In this document: positions 51,579 to 60,320 of the stretch, in pieces
Position numbering within the stretch: the stretch's first letter is position 1
How the letters are laid out: every line of letters begins with the position of its first letter
DNA from: JBOGIG01 sp050742455
Lineage (GTDB): Bacteria > Actinomycetota > Acidimicrobiia > Acidimicrobiales > JBOGIG01
Length of the DNA: 64,000 bases
Assembly: GCA_050742455.1 (NCBI GenBank)
Contig: JBOGIG010000076.1
Coordinates: 35,601 to 99,600 of the forward strand
Direction of reading: 5' to 3'
Position numbers and translations under genes: made by a program
Notes under the pieces: generated by a model
What the model was told of the DNA's origin: nothing
Seen by the model: only the letters and a program-made list of their open reading frames with translations
The model's database searches: none

Positions 51579-53402
51579 TCAACCGGGATCCAGGGGAGCA
51601 TCGGCCATGACTTCAAGGGGACGACCGCCCTGTGAGCTGAGCAGGTAGGCCGAGTTGATCAGGGCCACATGGGAAAAGGCCTGGGGGAAGTTGCCCACCA
51701 ATCGACGGGCCACCGGGTCGTACTCCTCGGACAACAGCCCCACGTCGTTGCACAGGCCCACCAAACGCTCGAACAGCTTGCGGGCCTCGGCCGGTCGGTC
51801 CATGAGAGCCAGGTTGTCCACCAGCCAAAATGAACAGGCCAGGAAGGCGCCTTCAGTGCCTGTTAGCCCGTCGACGCTCCCCTTGTCGTCCGGTTCGTAG
51901 CGAAGGACGAATCCATCGTGGGTCAATCTGGCCTGGATGGCCTCGACCGTGGAGCGGACTCGGGGATCAGACGGCGGGAGGAAGCCCACCATTGCCATCA
52001 TCAATATTGAGGCATCGAGGTTGTCGGAGCCGTAGAACTGTGTGAAGGCCCCCACCTTGGTGTTGAACCCCTTCTGGCACACCTCGTCGTGGATCTCCTG
52101 GCGCAGTTTGCGCCACTTGTCCACCGGGCCCTCCAAGCCGAACTCCTCGACGCCCTTGACTGCCCTATCCATGGCCACCCATGCCATCATCTTGGAGTGG
52201 GTGAATTGGCGCCGGCCGCCACGCACTTCCCAGATGCCGTCGTCGGGATCTCGCCAATTCGACTCGATGAAGTCCATCAACACTCGTTGCAGATCCCAGG
52301 CCGGCCCCCCCGGGTCCACCCCGATGCGACGCGATTCATGCAGGGCATCCATGACCTCGCCGTAGACGTCGAGCTGCAACTGGCCGGCGGCCTCGTTGCC
52401 GAGCCTGACGGGCAGGGACCCTTCGTACCCGCACAGCCAGTCCACCTGGGATTCGGTGAGCTCCCGTTCGCCCGCCGGGCCGTACATGATCTGGAGATCG
52501 GAAGGGTCGCCGGCCACTGCTCGCATCAGCCAATCCCGCCACTGCATCGCCTCTTCCTTGTAACCGGCCGCCATGAGGGAATACAGAGTCAAGGTAGCGT
52601 CGCGCAACCAGCAATAGCGGTAGTCCCAATTGCGCCCACCACCGAGTTGCTCGGGCAGGGAGGTGGTCACGGCGGCCACGATGCCCCCGGTCGGGGCGTA
52701 GGTCAGGGCCTTGAGCGTCATCAATGACCGGACCACGATGTCGCGCCATTCTCCCTGGAAGGTGCAGGCGTCGGACCAGGACGACCACCACTTGTCGGTT
52801 TCCTCGGTGGCATAGCGGGCATCGGTAGGGCGCGGCGGGGGGGCGTGGGACGGGTTCCACGACAGGTTGAAGGGAACCTGTTGGCCCTCCGACACGACAA
52901 AGTCGGCCCTGGTGGTGCGGTCCTGGCCGTGGGTGTGGACGGGGGACCACAGGTACAGGGCATCGGGCCCGGCCACCAAGCTGAGCATCCCGTCCAGGCG
53001 TCGAACCCAGGGCACGACCTTGCCGTAGTGGAAGCGGACCACCATTTCCATGGTCATCTCCACTCGGCCCGATACTCCAGTCACCAAGCGAGCCACTTCA
53101 GGAAACCGCTCTCGCACCGGCATGCAATCGGTGACTCGCACCGTCCCCTCGGCCGTGTCGAACTCGGTCTCCAGCACCATGGTTCCGGGCCGGTAACGCC
53201 GTCGGGTGGCGGTGACTTCGCCCTTGGGGCATATACGCCAGAAGCCGTTCTGATCCTGACCCAGAAGCTTGGCAAAACATGCACCGGAGTCGAACCGGGG
53301 TAGGCACAGCCAGTCAATTGACCCGTCTCGGCCAACCAGGGCCGCTGTGTGGGTGTCGCCGATGATGGCATAGTCCTCTATGGGAAGTGGCACGAGTCCC
53401 AT
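51579..53402 (-). CDS. GH15 glycosidase (trehalase/glucoamylase type)
   Basis: This 607-residue protein has an N-terminal beta-sandwich domain beginning PLPIEDYAIIGDTHTAALVG and DGSIDWLCLPRFDS, then an (alpha/alpha)6 barrel with RNWDYRYCWLRDATLTLYSL, HSKMMAWVAMDRAV and GTEGAFLACSFWLVD. Mycobacterial members of this group act as trehalases; related proteins are glucoamylases. No signal peptide is present, so it works in the cytoplasm. Start 53402 gives the conserved N-terminus, while upstream residues are low-complexity. A glucose-dehydrogenase-like gene follows on the same strand 118 bp downstream. Confidence 0.88.
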   Translation of the reverse strand: MGLVPLPIEDYAIIGDTHTAALVGRDGSIDWLCLPRFDSGACFAKLLGQDQNGFWRICPKGEVTATRRRYRPGTMVLETEFDTAEGTVRVTDCMPVRERFPEVARLVTGVSGRVEMTMEMVVRFHYGKVVPWVRRLDGMLSLVAGPDALYLWSPVHTHGQDRTTRADFVVSEGQQVPFNLSWNPSHAPPPRPTDARYATEETDKWWSSWSDACTFQGEWRDIVVRSLMTLKALTYAPTGGIVAAVTTSLPEQLGGGRNWDYRYCWLRDATLTLYSLMAAGYKEEAMQWRDWLMRAVAGDPSDLQIMYGPAGERELTESQVDWLCGYEGSLPVRLGNEAAGQLQLDVYGEVMDALHESRRIGVDPGGPAWDLQRVLMDFIESNWRDPDDGIWEVRGGRRQFTHSKMMAWVAMDRAVKGVEEFGLEGPVDKWRKLRQEIHDEVCQKGFNTKVGAFTQFYGSDNLDASILMMAMVGFLPPSDPRVRSTVEAIQARLTHDGFVLRYEPDDKGSVDGLTGTEGAFLACSFWLVDNLALMDRPAEARKLFERLVGLCNDVGLLSEEYDPVARRLVGNFPQAFSHVALINSAYLLSSQGGRPLEVMADAPLDPG

Positions 53403-53434
53403 CCTGCCAGCTTGGCCACTAACCTGGTGGAACC

Positions 53435-54088
53435 ATGGCTTGGCCCAGCCCGACCGAAGGGGCCCCCCACCGGGGCTCGGACGACCGGGGTCCTGGCGCG
53501 CCGATCCCCCGATACCCGACCCCGAGCGAACCCGGAGACTACCGATCCCCCGGTGGCCCGACCGATTCCCGATCCGGTGATCCCAATGATTCCCGATTCC
53601 GCGGGTCTTTGTCCGACACCCAGGCAACAGGGCCCGCACTGGCCACGGTTGGCTCCAGGATCCTGGGCAAGGCCATCGACGGCCTGATCCTTTCCCCCAT
53701 CGTCCTGCTGGCGCTCAGCCAATCAGGAGCCCTCGCTCAGGTGGGAAAGAGTAACGCAGTGCCCCACATGAGCCCCGGCCTACTCATCGTGATCTACCTC
53801 ATCACCGGTGTCTACGAGATCGCCCTCACCGCCCTAAGAGGCCAAACCCTGGGCTGCATGGCCACCAAGATCAGGATTCAAGATGCCCGAACGGGCCGGA
53901 TCCCTCGCTGGGGCCAGGCCGGAATACGCTGGCTCGTACCCACCGGGGCCAGCTTCGTGCCCATCATCGGCATCTTCCTCAGCCTGTTGGTCTACGCCTT
54001 CATGCTCTGGGACCCCCGCCGCCAGGGCCTGCACGACAAGGCGTCGGGCGTGGTTGTGGTCAAGGTCGCCCCGCCCGCCTATAGCTGA
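53435..54088 (+). CDS. RDD-family membrane protein
   Basis: This 217-residue protein has a long disordered N-terminus rich in Pro, Ser and Asp (residues 1-65). Three hydrophobic segments follow with SRILGKAIDGLILSPIVL, LRGQTLGCMATKIRI and DPRRQGLHDKASGVVVV, which together mark the RDD domain. Function is unknown; some RDD proteins are ion exchangers. It is divergent from the GH15 gene with a 32-bp gap. Confidence 0.82.
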   Translation: MAWPSPTEGAPHRGSDDRGPGAPIPRYPTPSEPGDYRSPGGPTDSRSGDPNDSRFRGSLSDTQATGPALATVGSRILGKAIDGLILSPIVLLALSQSGALAQVGKSNAVPHMSPGLLIVIYLITGVYEIALTALRGQTLGCMATKIRIQDARTGRIPRWGQAGIRWLVPTGASFVPIIGIFLSLLVYAFMLWDPRRQGLHDKASGVVVVKVAPPAYS

Positions 54089-54098
54089 AGGCCCCAAC

Positions 54099-54923
54099 TC
54101 ATAGCCTGGCCTGCTCGGGCGCCGAGGAGCACTTACAGGACCGGGACGAGCCAAGGGAGTCAATGGCACCGGCAATGAGTTCCTGTGCCCGGTTCACCAC
54201 TTGATCGAGGGTTTCCAGGACCGACCGAGCCGTCACCGCTGTCGAGGACACGTCCCCCTCCAGGCCTGTGTCGTAGTCGGTAACCAGGCAAAGACCGGAA
54301 TAGCACATGCCGAGCTCGCGGGCCAGGGCCGGCTCGGGATACTGGGTCATGGTCACCACCTCCGCGCCCATAGACCTGTGCCAAGAGGACTCGGCCCGGG
54401 TGGAAAACCGCGGCCCCTCCACCACCACCACCGTCCCCCGGGGATGTAAGTCGGACTCAACTCCATCAGCCTGGTCGGCCCAGGTCTCACCGGCGCTGAT
54501 CACGGCCGCCCTCAGCTCGGGACAGTACGGATCGGCGAAGGCCAGATGGGCCACCTCGGGTCCGTCATGGAACGTGTCTCCACGACCGTGAGTCCGGTTG
54601 ATCAACTGGTCGCAGACCACTATGTGTCCGGGTTGGATGTCGGTCCGCAGTGATCCCCCGGCGGACGGTCCGAACACCCGGGTGGCCCCCAGGCTGTGCA
54701 GTGCCCACATATTGGCCCGATAAGGCACCCGGTGAGGTGGGTAGGTGTGGCCGGTTCCGTGACGAGGAATGAATCCGAGCGAGATTCCCCCCAGGGTGCC
54801 CACCTGAGGCGGGGCCGAGGGTGGCCCGTAGGGCGTGGAGACCTCCACCGGCTCCATGTCGGCCAGGTATCGGTAGAACCCGCTCCCCCCTATTACTCCT
54901 ATGTCGATCGACGGGGTCGCCAT
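54099..54923 (-). CDS. mtnP: S-methyl-5'-thioadenosine phosphorylase
   Basis: This 274-residue PNP-fold enzyme cleaves methylthioadenosine from polyamine and related synthesis. It starts IGVIGGSGFYRYL and has PRHGTGHTYPPHRVPYRANMW, GSLRTDIQPGH and EGPRFSTRAESSWHRSMGAEVV, the MTAP substrate motifs. A CxC motif (CKC) lies about ten residues from the C-terminus, as in several MTAP/PNP proteins where it affects disulfide stability. A substrate preference for 6-oxopurines cannot be excluded. Confidence 0.9.
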   Translation of the reverse strand: MATPSIDIGVIGGSGFYRYLADMEPVEVSTPYGPPSAPPQVGTLGGISLGFIPRHGTGHTYPPHRVPYRANMWALHSLGATRVFGPSAGGSLRTDIQPGHIVVCDQLINRTHGRGDTFHDGPEVAHLAFADPYCPELRAAVISAGETWADQADGVESDLHPRGTVVVVEGPRFSTRAESSWHRSMGAEVVTMTQYPEPALARELGMCYSGLCLVTDYDTGLEGDVSSTAVTARSVLETLDQVVNRAQELIAGAIDSLGSSRSCKCSSAPEQARL

Positions 54924-54928
54924 GTGAG

Positions 54929-56599
54929 TTAGGAGGTCGCGTATTCTTCACGCAGCACCGTCTTGACGATCTTTCCCGTGCCCGCTCGAGGCATGTCCGC
55001 CCGCAGTTCGAGTTGCTCGGGAATCTTCTGGGTCATCATCCCGAGCCCCCGGCAGAACTCCACCACCTCTTCCAGGGTCAACGGTTCCTCGCCAATTAGG
55101 ACATCCTCGTCCTTCGATGGATCCGGAGCTTTCGATGAATCACCGGGTGCCAAACCCGCCATCGATGGGCTGCCCGGCGACACTTGCTGCACCACGGCAC
55201 ACACTCGCTCGCCCCTCTCGGGGTCGGGCAGGCCAATAACGGCTACTTCTTGCACCTTGGGGTGGGTATAGAGAATATCTTCGATCTCCCTTGCAGAGAT
55301 GTTCTCGCCCTTGCGCACGATGACATCCTTGAGCCGTCCGGTGATTACCAGGTGTCCATCCGGTCGCAGCCGACCGAGGTCGCCGGTCCGGAAGAACCCG
55401 TCGTCATCGAAGGCATCGCCATCCAGGGCCGGGTCCGTGTAGCCGCGAAATACCATGGGACCCCTGACCAGGATCTCGCCCTCCTCGTCGGGACGGGCCA
55501 GGTTGCCCCCCAGGGTGACGATGCGAACCTCGGCACCGGCCACCGGCTTGCCGTCTGTATTCGCCAACTGTTCGTCACTGTCGTGGGGCGAGCCCTGGGC
55601 GATCATGGGGACCTCAGTCATGCCGTAGCCATGGACCGTCCCCCTGCCCCCTACCTCTCGCTTGACCTCGAAGTGAAGCTGGGGCGGCTTGGATGCCCCT
55701 CCTCCAGACATGAGGCGCAGGGTGGGAAGGACCGGCCGGCCAGGTTGCTTTCGCTGTTCGGACAGGAAAGCGATGTAGAACGCCGTGCTTCCGCCCACCA
55801 TGGTCACTCCCCATCGGCGGAAGAGGTCGAGCTGATCCTTAGCGGAGAAGGCCTCCACCACAACAGCGGGGAAGCCCGAAGTGAGCATGGTCACTAAATA
55901 GTCAGGACCGGCGATGTGGGCGTAGGGAAAGGCGATGGTTCCTACATCGTCGCCCGACATGTCCAAAGCCAGAGCCAGACCCCGTCCGCCCGCCATGAGG
56001 GTAGCGTCGGTGTGACGGACCCCTTTGGGCTGGGCCGTGCTGCCCGAGGTGTAATAGATCCACCGGACGGGGGAATCGGCCTCAGGAGCCAAGTCGGGCG
56101 GCGACCCCACCCTGGTAGGGGCCGACCCCAACCCGGCAGGCGGCGACCCCAACCCGGCCGGATCGGCTTCGGGCCAGCCGTCGATAGAGGATATGACACG
56201 GGGCGCCCGGTCCAGCCCGGCCATAGCTCTGGCCGCAATGGCCGGATAGTCGACGCTTCGCCACACGCCTGGAATGGCCAGGAAGCGAGCCCCCGTCTGG
56301 GCCAGGGCAAAGCTCAGCTCCCGCTCCCGGTAGAGGTGGATGACAGGGTTCTGCACTGCGCCCAGGCGGGACAGGGCGCCCGACAACACGATGGTGTCGA
56401 TACAGGTAGGGAGTTGCCAGGAAAATGGCGTCCCGGCCTCGACGCCCAGAGCGGACAGGCCCGCCGCCACCCGCTCGGCCCGATCACGGAACTGGGAGAA
56501 GGTGAGGGTCCGATCGGATTCGTCGATCAACATCACAGCATCGGGATCGGACCCGGCCCGCAGATCGATCAACTCCCACATGGTCCGGGCCTCAATCAC
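54929..56599 (-). CDS. AMP-dependent acyl-CoA synthetase
   Basis: This protein of about 556 residues activates a carboxylic acid to acyl-CoA. Motif A3 is WIYYTSGSTAQPKG, A5 is YGMTEVP, A7 FFRTGDLGRL, A8 GRLKDVIVRKGENIS, and A10 is RAGTGKIVKT with the catalytic Lys. A 21-bp tandem repeat (56100-56162) adds an AGLGSPPAGLGSAP-like linker before A3. The start is not certain: GTG 56599 overlaps the MOSC stop, and ATG 56581 has a GAGG site. The substrate cannot be told; the gene order suggests short or medium chains. Confidence 0.88.
   Translation of the reverse strand: MIEARTMWELIDLRAGSDPDAVMLIDESDRTLTFSQFRDRAERVAAGLSALGVEAGTPFSWQLPTCIDTIVLSGALSRLGAVQNPVIHLYRERELSFALAQTGARFLAIPGVWRSVDYPAIAARAMAGLDRAPRVISSIDGWPEADPAGLGSPPAGLGSAPTRVGSPPDLAPEADSPVRWIYYTSGSTAQPKGVRHTDATLMAGGRGLALALDMSGDDVGTIAFPYAHIAGPDYLVTMLTSGFPAVVVEAFSAKDQLDLFRRWGVTMVGGSTAFYIAFLSEQRKQPGRPVLPTLRLMSGGGASKPPQLHFEVKREVGGRGTVHGYGMTEVPMIAQGSPHDSDEQLANTDGKPVAGAEVRIVTLGGNLARPDEEGEILVRGPMVFRGYTDPALDGDAFDDDGFFRTGDLGRLRPDGHLVITGRLKDVIVRKGENISAREIEDILYTHPKVQEVAVIGLPDPERGERVCAVVQQVSPGSPSMAGLAPGDSSKAPDPSKDEDVLIGEEPLTLEEVVEFCRGLGMMTQKIPEQLELRADMPRAGTGKIVKTVLREEYATS
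56100..56162 (-). repeat. 21-bp tandem repeat (three copies) in the acyl-CoA synthetase gene
   Basis: Units start at 56100, 56121 and 56142 with a few mismatches. They encode the Pro/Gly/Ser repeats in a surface linker ahead of the ATP-binding motif. Confidence 0.85.
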
Positions 56600-57509
56600 A
56601 GATGACCACCGCATCACCCAAAGCCAATGAGCCCGGAGCCGTCACCGAGGCGTAGGCGCCGGCACAGGCCCAGGTCCCCAGTCCGGCGATCTCCACCCGG
56701 TTGTGAGCGGCCACCGCCCGCAGCGTTTGCCGATCCCGATCCAGACCGGACTGGGCCAAGGTGGTCATGACACAGCGCATGGTGGGCAGGCTCACCGATA
56801 TCCGGGCGTCGGCTCCCAGCGACAATGTTCGACCTACCCATGAGTTCTCGGCGAAGGTCTCCAAATCGCCTCCAACGAGGACTCCGGGCCGATAACGCCG
56901 GGCGTCGAAGTCCACTCCCGGCGCCAAGGTTGACAGTCCGCGGAGGGTGGCCTGAGTCAGCACGTGAAGCACTGACACGTCGAAGAAGGTGCCCGGGGGC
57001 GAGGCCAACCCAACTCCGAGGGCGCTGACCACCTCTCCGTCTTCGCTTCGCCCGATACCGGTCTGATCGAGGAACTCGCTAGGCACCAATCCATCCACAT
57101 CTGGCCAGGTGGCCTCATAGGAGCGGCCTGCCGCCGCCGGGGTCCCGGCCGCGGTCAGAGTCACCCGTCGACCCAGGCACAACGACAGCCGTTCGTCGAT
57201 GTCGGGGTCCTCGCTACTGGCCACCGCCCCATCGGGGAAGGTGATCCGAACCTCTCCGGACGAGCCGGACGGACCCGGCTCGTCCGGGAAAGTGGCAGAG
57301 AACAACAGCAATGAGGACCACTTTGCCGGGTTCTTGGCGCTGGCCACCTTCCCGTCATCGAGATCGACGAGGGCATAGGCTCGATCACCGGGGATCCCGT
57401 CCAGACCCAGATCGCACCCGTCCAAATCCTCGCCCTGCATGGACTTGACCGGGAACCGACTGATGCGCTCCACCACACCGGTCGCCCCTATGGATGCACG
57501 CTCGGACAC
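56592..57509 (-). CDS. MOSC-domain protein (molybdenum cofactor sulfurase C-terminal type)
   Basis: This protein of about 305 residues has an N-terminal MOSC beta-barrel (ERISRFPVKSMQGEDLDGCDL, GIPGDRAYALVD) and a C-terminal MOSC domain with RRYRPGVLVGGDLETFAENSWVG and PTMRCVMTT, where C and R are typical. Such proteins act in molybdenum cofactor handling or as YcbX-type reductase partners. GTG 57509 has GGGGGAG three bases before it. It overlaps the acyl-CoA synthetase gene at its 3' end. Confidence 0.85.
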   Translation of the reverse strand: MSERASIGATGVVERISRFPVKSMQGEDLDGCDLGLDGIPGDRAYALVDLDDGKVASAKNPAKWSSLLLFSATFPDEPGPSGSSGEVRITFPDGAVASSEDPDIDERLSLCLGRRVTLTAAGTPAAAGRSYEATWPDVDGLVPSEFLDQTGIGRSEDGEVVSALGVGLASPPGTFFDVSVLHVLTQATLRGLSTLAPGVDFDARRYRPGVLVGGDLETFAENSWVGRTLSLGADARISVSLPTMRCVMTTLAQSGLDRDRQTLRAVAAHNRVEIAGLGTWACAGAYASVTAPGSLALGDAVVICD

Positions 57510-57572
57510 AGGCTCCCCCTTCGAGTCACATGAGCTTAGGCACCGGGCCGGGCCAGGACATATCGTCGTGGC

Positions 57573-58901
57573 ATGGCAGACGACCCCCAAGGCGAGGTCA
57601 CCGAACTACTTCGAAGCCTCATTCGCAACGCCTGCGTCAATGACGGCACTACCTCGTCGGGACAAGAGGTACGCAATGCCGACGTGCTCGGCGCCGTGCT
57701 GACCGGCGGAGGTCTGGACGTGGCCACCTACGAGTCGGCCCCGGGACGAACCTCTCTGGTGGCCCGCATAGAAGGGTCCGACCCCGCCGCCCCCACCCTG
57801 TTGCTCATGGGCCACACCGACGTAGTGCCGGTTAATCCGTCGGGGTGGACCAAGGATCCTCACGGTGGGGAATTGGAGGACGGGGTGGTGTGGGGTCGGG
57901 GGGCAGTGGATATGTTGAACCTGACGTCATCCATGGCCGTGGCCGTCCGCCGCCTGGCCCGAGCGGACTTCTGCCCCCGGGGAACGCTGATATTTCTGGC
58001 CGTGGCCGACGAAGAAGCGGGAGGCGACCTCGGAGCCGGATGGTTGGCCGACAACGCTCCCGAGGCCATCCGGGCCGACTTCGTGGTTACCGAGTCGGGG
58101 GGGATTCCCACCCCCACGCCGGCCGGCCCCAGACTCAACCTGACGGTGGCCGAGAAGGGCACTGCCTGGTGTCGCCTGCGGGTACGGGGCACCACGGGCC
58201 ACGGGTCGCGACCCTTGCGGGCCGACAACGCACTGGTCAAGGCCGCGGAGGTGGTGACCCGCCTGGCCTCCTTTCGCCCCCCCACCGTCATAGGCGACAT
58301 ATGGCCCGGATATGTGGCCGGGATGAATCTGGATCCCGCCTTGGCCGATCCTGATCAGGCCTGGCAGATGTGCCAGTCCATGGATGACGTCACCTTGGCC
58401 CGGCTGGCCCACGCATGCACCCACACCACCATCTCGCCCAACATGGTCGGGGGGGGAGCCAAGGTCAACATCATCCCCGACGAGGTCGCGATCGACGTGG
58501 ACATCCGGACCCTGCCGGGACAGGGCCAAGAGGAGGCTAGGAACATGCTCGTTGAGGCCCTCGGTCCGATGGCGGCCCACACCGATATCGAGTTCACCCA
58601 TGTGGTCCCTGCCACGGCCTCGCCTCCCGACACCGCTCTGTCCCGCAGTCTGAGCCGGGTGACGAGGGAGCTGCACCCGGGATCCGAACTAGTCCCCACC
58701 ATGACGACCGGGGGCACCGATGCCCGCTACTTCCGAGAGATGGGCACCGTCGCCTACGGCTTCGGTCTGTTCAGTCCGACCATGACCCTGGCCCAGTACT
58801 CGGCCATGTTCCACGGGAACGACGAACGGGTGGACACCGAATCACTGCGCCTGTCCGAGGCCCTGTGGGAGGCCCTGGCTCGGGATCTGCTGGGGGCCTG
58901 A
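57573..58901 (+). CDS. M20-family metallopeptidase
   Basis: This 442-residue zinc enzyme has LLLMGHTDVVPVNPSGW (first ligand His), WGRGAVDMLN (bridging Asp), ADEEAGGDLGAG (catalytic Glu pair) and a C-terminal HGNDERVDTE ligand. A dimerisation domain lies near residues 195-320. The family includes DapE, ArgE, carboxypeptidases and dipeptidases; I cannot select one. It is divergent from the MOSC gene. Confidence 0.88.
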   Translation: MADDPQGEVTELLRSLIRNACVNDGTTSSGQEVRNADVLGAVLTGGGLDVATYESAPGRTSLVARIEGSDPAAPTLLLMGHTDVVPVNPSGWTKDPHGGELEDGVVWGRGAVDMLNLTSSMAVAVRRLARADFCPRGTLIFLAVADEEAGGDLGAGWLADNAPEAIRADFVVTESGGIPTPTPAGPRLNLTVAEKGTAWCRLRVRGTTGHGSRPLRADNALVKAAEVVTRLASFRPPTVIGDIWPGYVAGMNLDPALADPDQAWQMCQSMDDVTLARLAHACTHTTISPNMVGGGAKVNIIPDEVAIDVDIRTLPGQGQEEARNMLVEALGPMAAHTDIEFTHVVPATASPPDTALSRSLSRVTRELHPGSELVPTMTTGGTDARYFREMGTVAYGFGLFSPTMTLAQYSAMFHGNDERVDTESLRLSEALWEALARDLLGA

Positions 58902-58950
58902 AGGGTGAGGTCCGGCCGACTCGGGCCACGACGGGGCCGCCAACACCTGG

Positions 58951-59014
58951 GCTGGCCACTGCGGGGCTGGCCACTGCGGGGCTGGCCACTGCGGGGCTGG
59001 CCACTGCGGGGCTG
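58951..59014. repeat. 16-bp perfect tandem repeat (four copies) before the menC-like gene
   Basis: Four identical GCTGGCCACTGCGGGG units begin at 58951, 58967, 58983 and 58999. The array fills the spacer between the peptidase stop and the next start. Each unit contains the self-complementary TGGCCA. Confidence 0.95.
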
Positions 59015-59044
59015 CAGCGTGGCCCGAGCTGGAGTTGATGGCCC

Positions 59045-60163
59045 TTGCAGGTGAAGGAACTGCAACTGCACCGGGTCCGCCTGCCCCTGGTCTCGCCCTT
59101 CCGCACCGCTTACGGCATCCAAACCGTCAAGGACGTGCTCTTGGTCAAGGCCGTAGCCGACGAGGCCGAGGGGTGGGGCGAATGTGTCGCCATGTCCTTT
59201 CCCGGTTATTCATCTGAGTACACCGACGCTGCCGCCCTGGTGATAAAGGCACACCTGGCTCCACTCATCCTGGCTGCCGATGACCTATCAGGCAGCGACA
59301 TAACGGAAAGATTGAGTTCGGTCATCGGGCACAACATGGCAAAGACAGCCCTGGAGATGGCGGTCCTGGACGCCGAGCTGCGAGCCAGCGGGCAGTCTTT
59401 CGGTTCCTGGATCGGCTCGGTGACCGACCGGGTACCGGCCGGGGTGTCGACGGGGATCGCCGCCTCGATCACCGAGTTGGTGCAGACGGTGGGCGGCTAC
59501 CTGGACGACGGGTACCGGCGGGTGAAGATCAAGATCCAACCCGGGTGGGATATCGAGCCGGTAGCGGTCCTACGTCGCGAGTTGGGAGAGGACTTTGTCC
59601 TCCAGGTGGACGGCAACGGCGCCTACTCATCGGGCTCATCGGGCGAGCTCGATCACCTGGCCCAACTCGACCGTTTTGCCCTGGCCATGATCGAACAACC
59701 ATTCGCCCCGGCCGATCTGCTCGGCCACGCCCGGTTGGCGCGGCAAATCTCCACACCCATCTGCCTGGATGAATCGGTATCCTCACCGTCAACAGCCGAG
59801 ACGGCGCTCGCCTTGGGCGCATGTTCGGTGATCAATGTCAAGGCCGGTCGGGTCGGGGGGTACGGGGAGGCACGCAGGATTCATGACCTATGCCGAGAGC
59901 GCGGCGTGGCGGTGTGGTGCGGAGGGATGCTGGAAACGGGATTGGGCAGGGCGGCCAACGTCGCCCTGGCCGCGCTGCCCAACTTCACCCTGCCCGGCGA
60001 TCTTTCGGCGTCCGAGCGCTACTTTTCCCAGGACATCACCGAGCCCTGGCGCCTGGTGGACGGCCACCTCACGGTGCCCGATGGTCCCGGCTTTGGCGTG
60101 GAAATCAAGGCGGACATCCTGGAGTCACTGACCACTTCGGTGGAATACCTGTCCCGCCCCTGA
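59045..60163 (+). CDS. menC: Enolase-superfamily enzyme, probably o-succinylbenzoate synthase
   Basis: This 372-residue enzyme has the superfamily residues in YRRVKIKIQPGWD (Lys pair), LQVDGNGAY (Asp), MIEQPF (Glu), CLDESV (Asp) and INVKAGRVGG (Lys). The pattern fits the MenC/N-acylamino-acid-racemase group, which dehydrates SHCHC in menaquinone synthesis. No other men gene is in the window, so racemase activity is an alternative. The start is TTG 59045 with GGAG ten bases upstream; a GTG two codons later is possible. Confidence 0.8.
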   Translation: MQVKELQLHRVRLPLVSPFRTAYGIQTVKDVLLVKAVADEAEGWGECVAMSFPGYSSEYTDAAALVIKAHLAPLILAADDLSGSDITERLSSVIGHNMAKTALEMAVLDAELRASGQSFGSWIGSVTDRVPAGVSTGIAASITELVQTVGGYLDDGYRRVKIKIQPGWDIEPVAVLRRELGEDFVLQVDGNGAYSSGSSGELDHLAQLDRFALAMIEQPFAPADLLGHARLARQISTPICLDESVSSPSTAETALALGACSVINVKAGRVGGYGEARRIHDLCRERGVAVWCGGMLETGLGRAANVALAALPNFTLPGDLSASERYFSQDITEPWRLVDGHLTVPDGPGFGVEIKADILESLTTSVEYLSRP

Positions 60164-60320
60164 TCACAGCCCAGTCGCTCAGGCCCAGTGGCCCCAGGCC
60201 CGGTGGCCCAAAGCTGGGCGGCCCGAGCCTGGACACCACCACAGAGCTGAGGCCAGAATGTCGCCCGAGCCGTGCATCCCGGACGGGACGGACCGCGGCC
60301 TGCGATGGAGGGAAACGTCC
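60164..60320. other. Spacer between menC-like and LLM oxidoreductase genes
   Basis: The 157 bases include an imperfect duplication of about 16 bp (CAGGCCCAGTGGCCC, CAGGCCCGGTGGCCC) near 60180-60210. No gene or clear terminator is seen. Confidence 0.5.
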
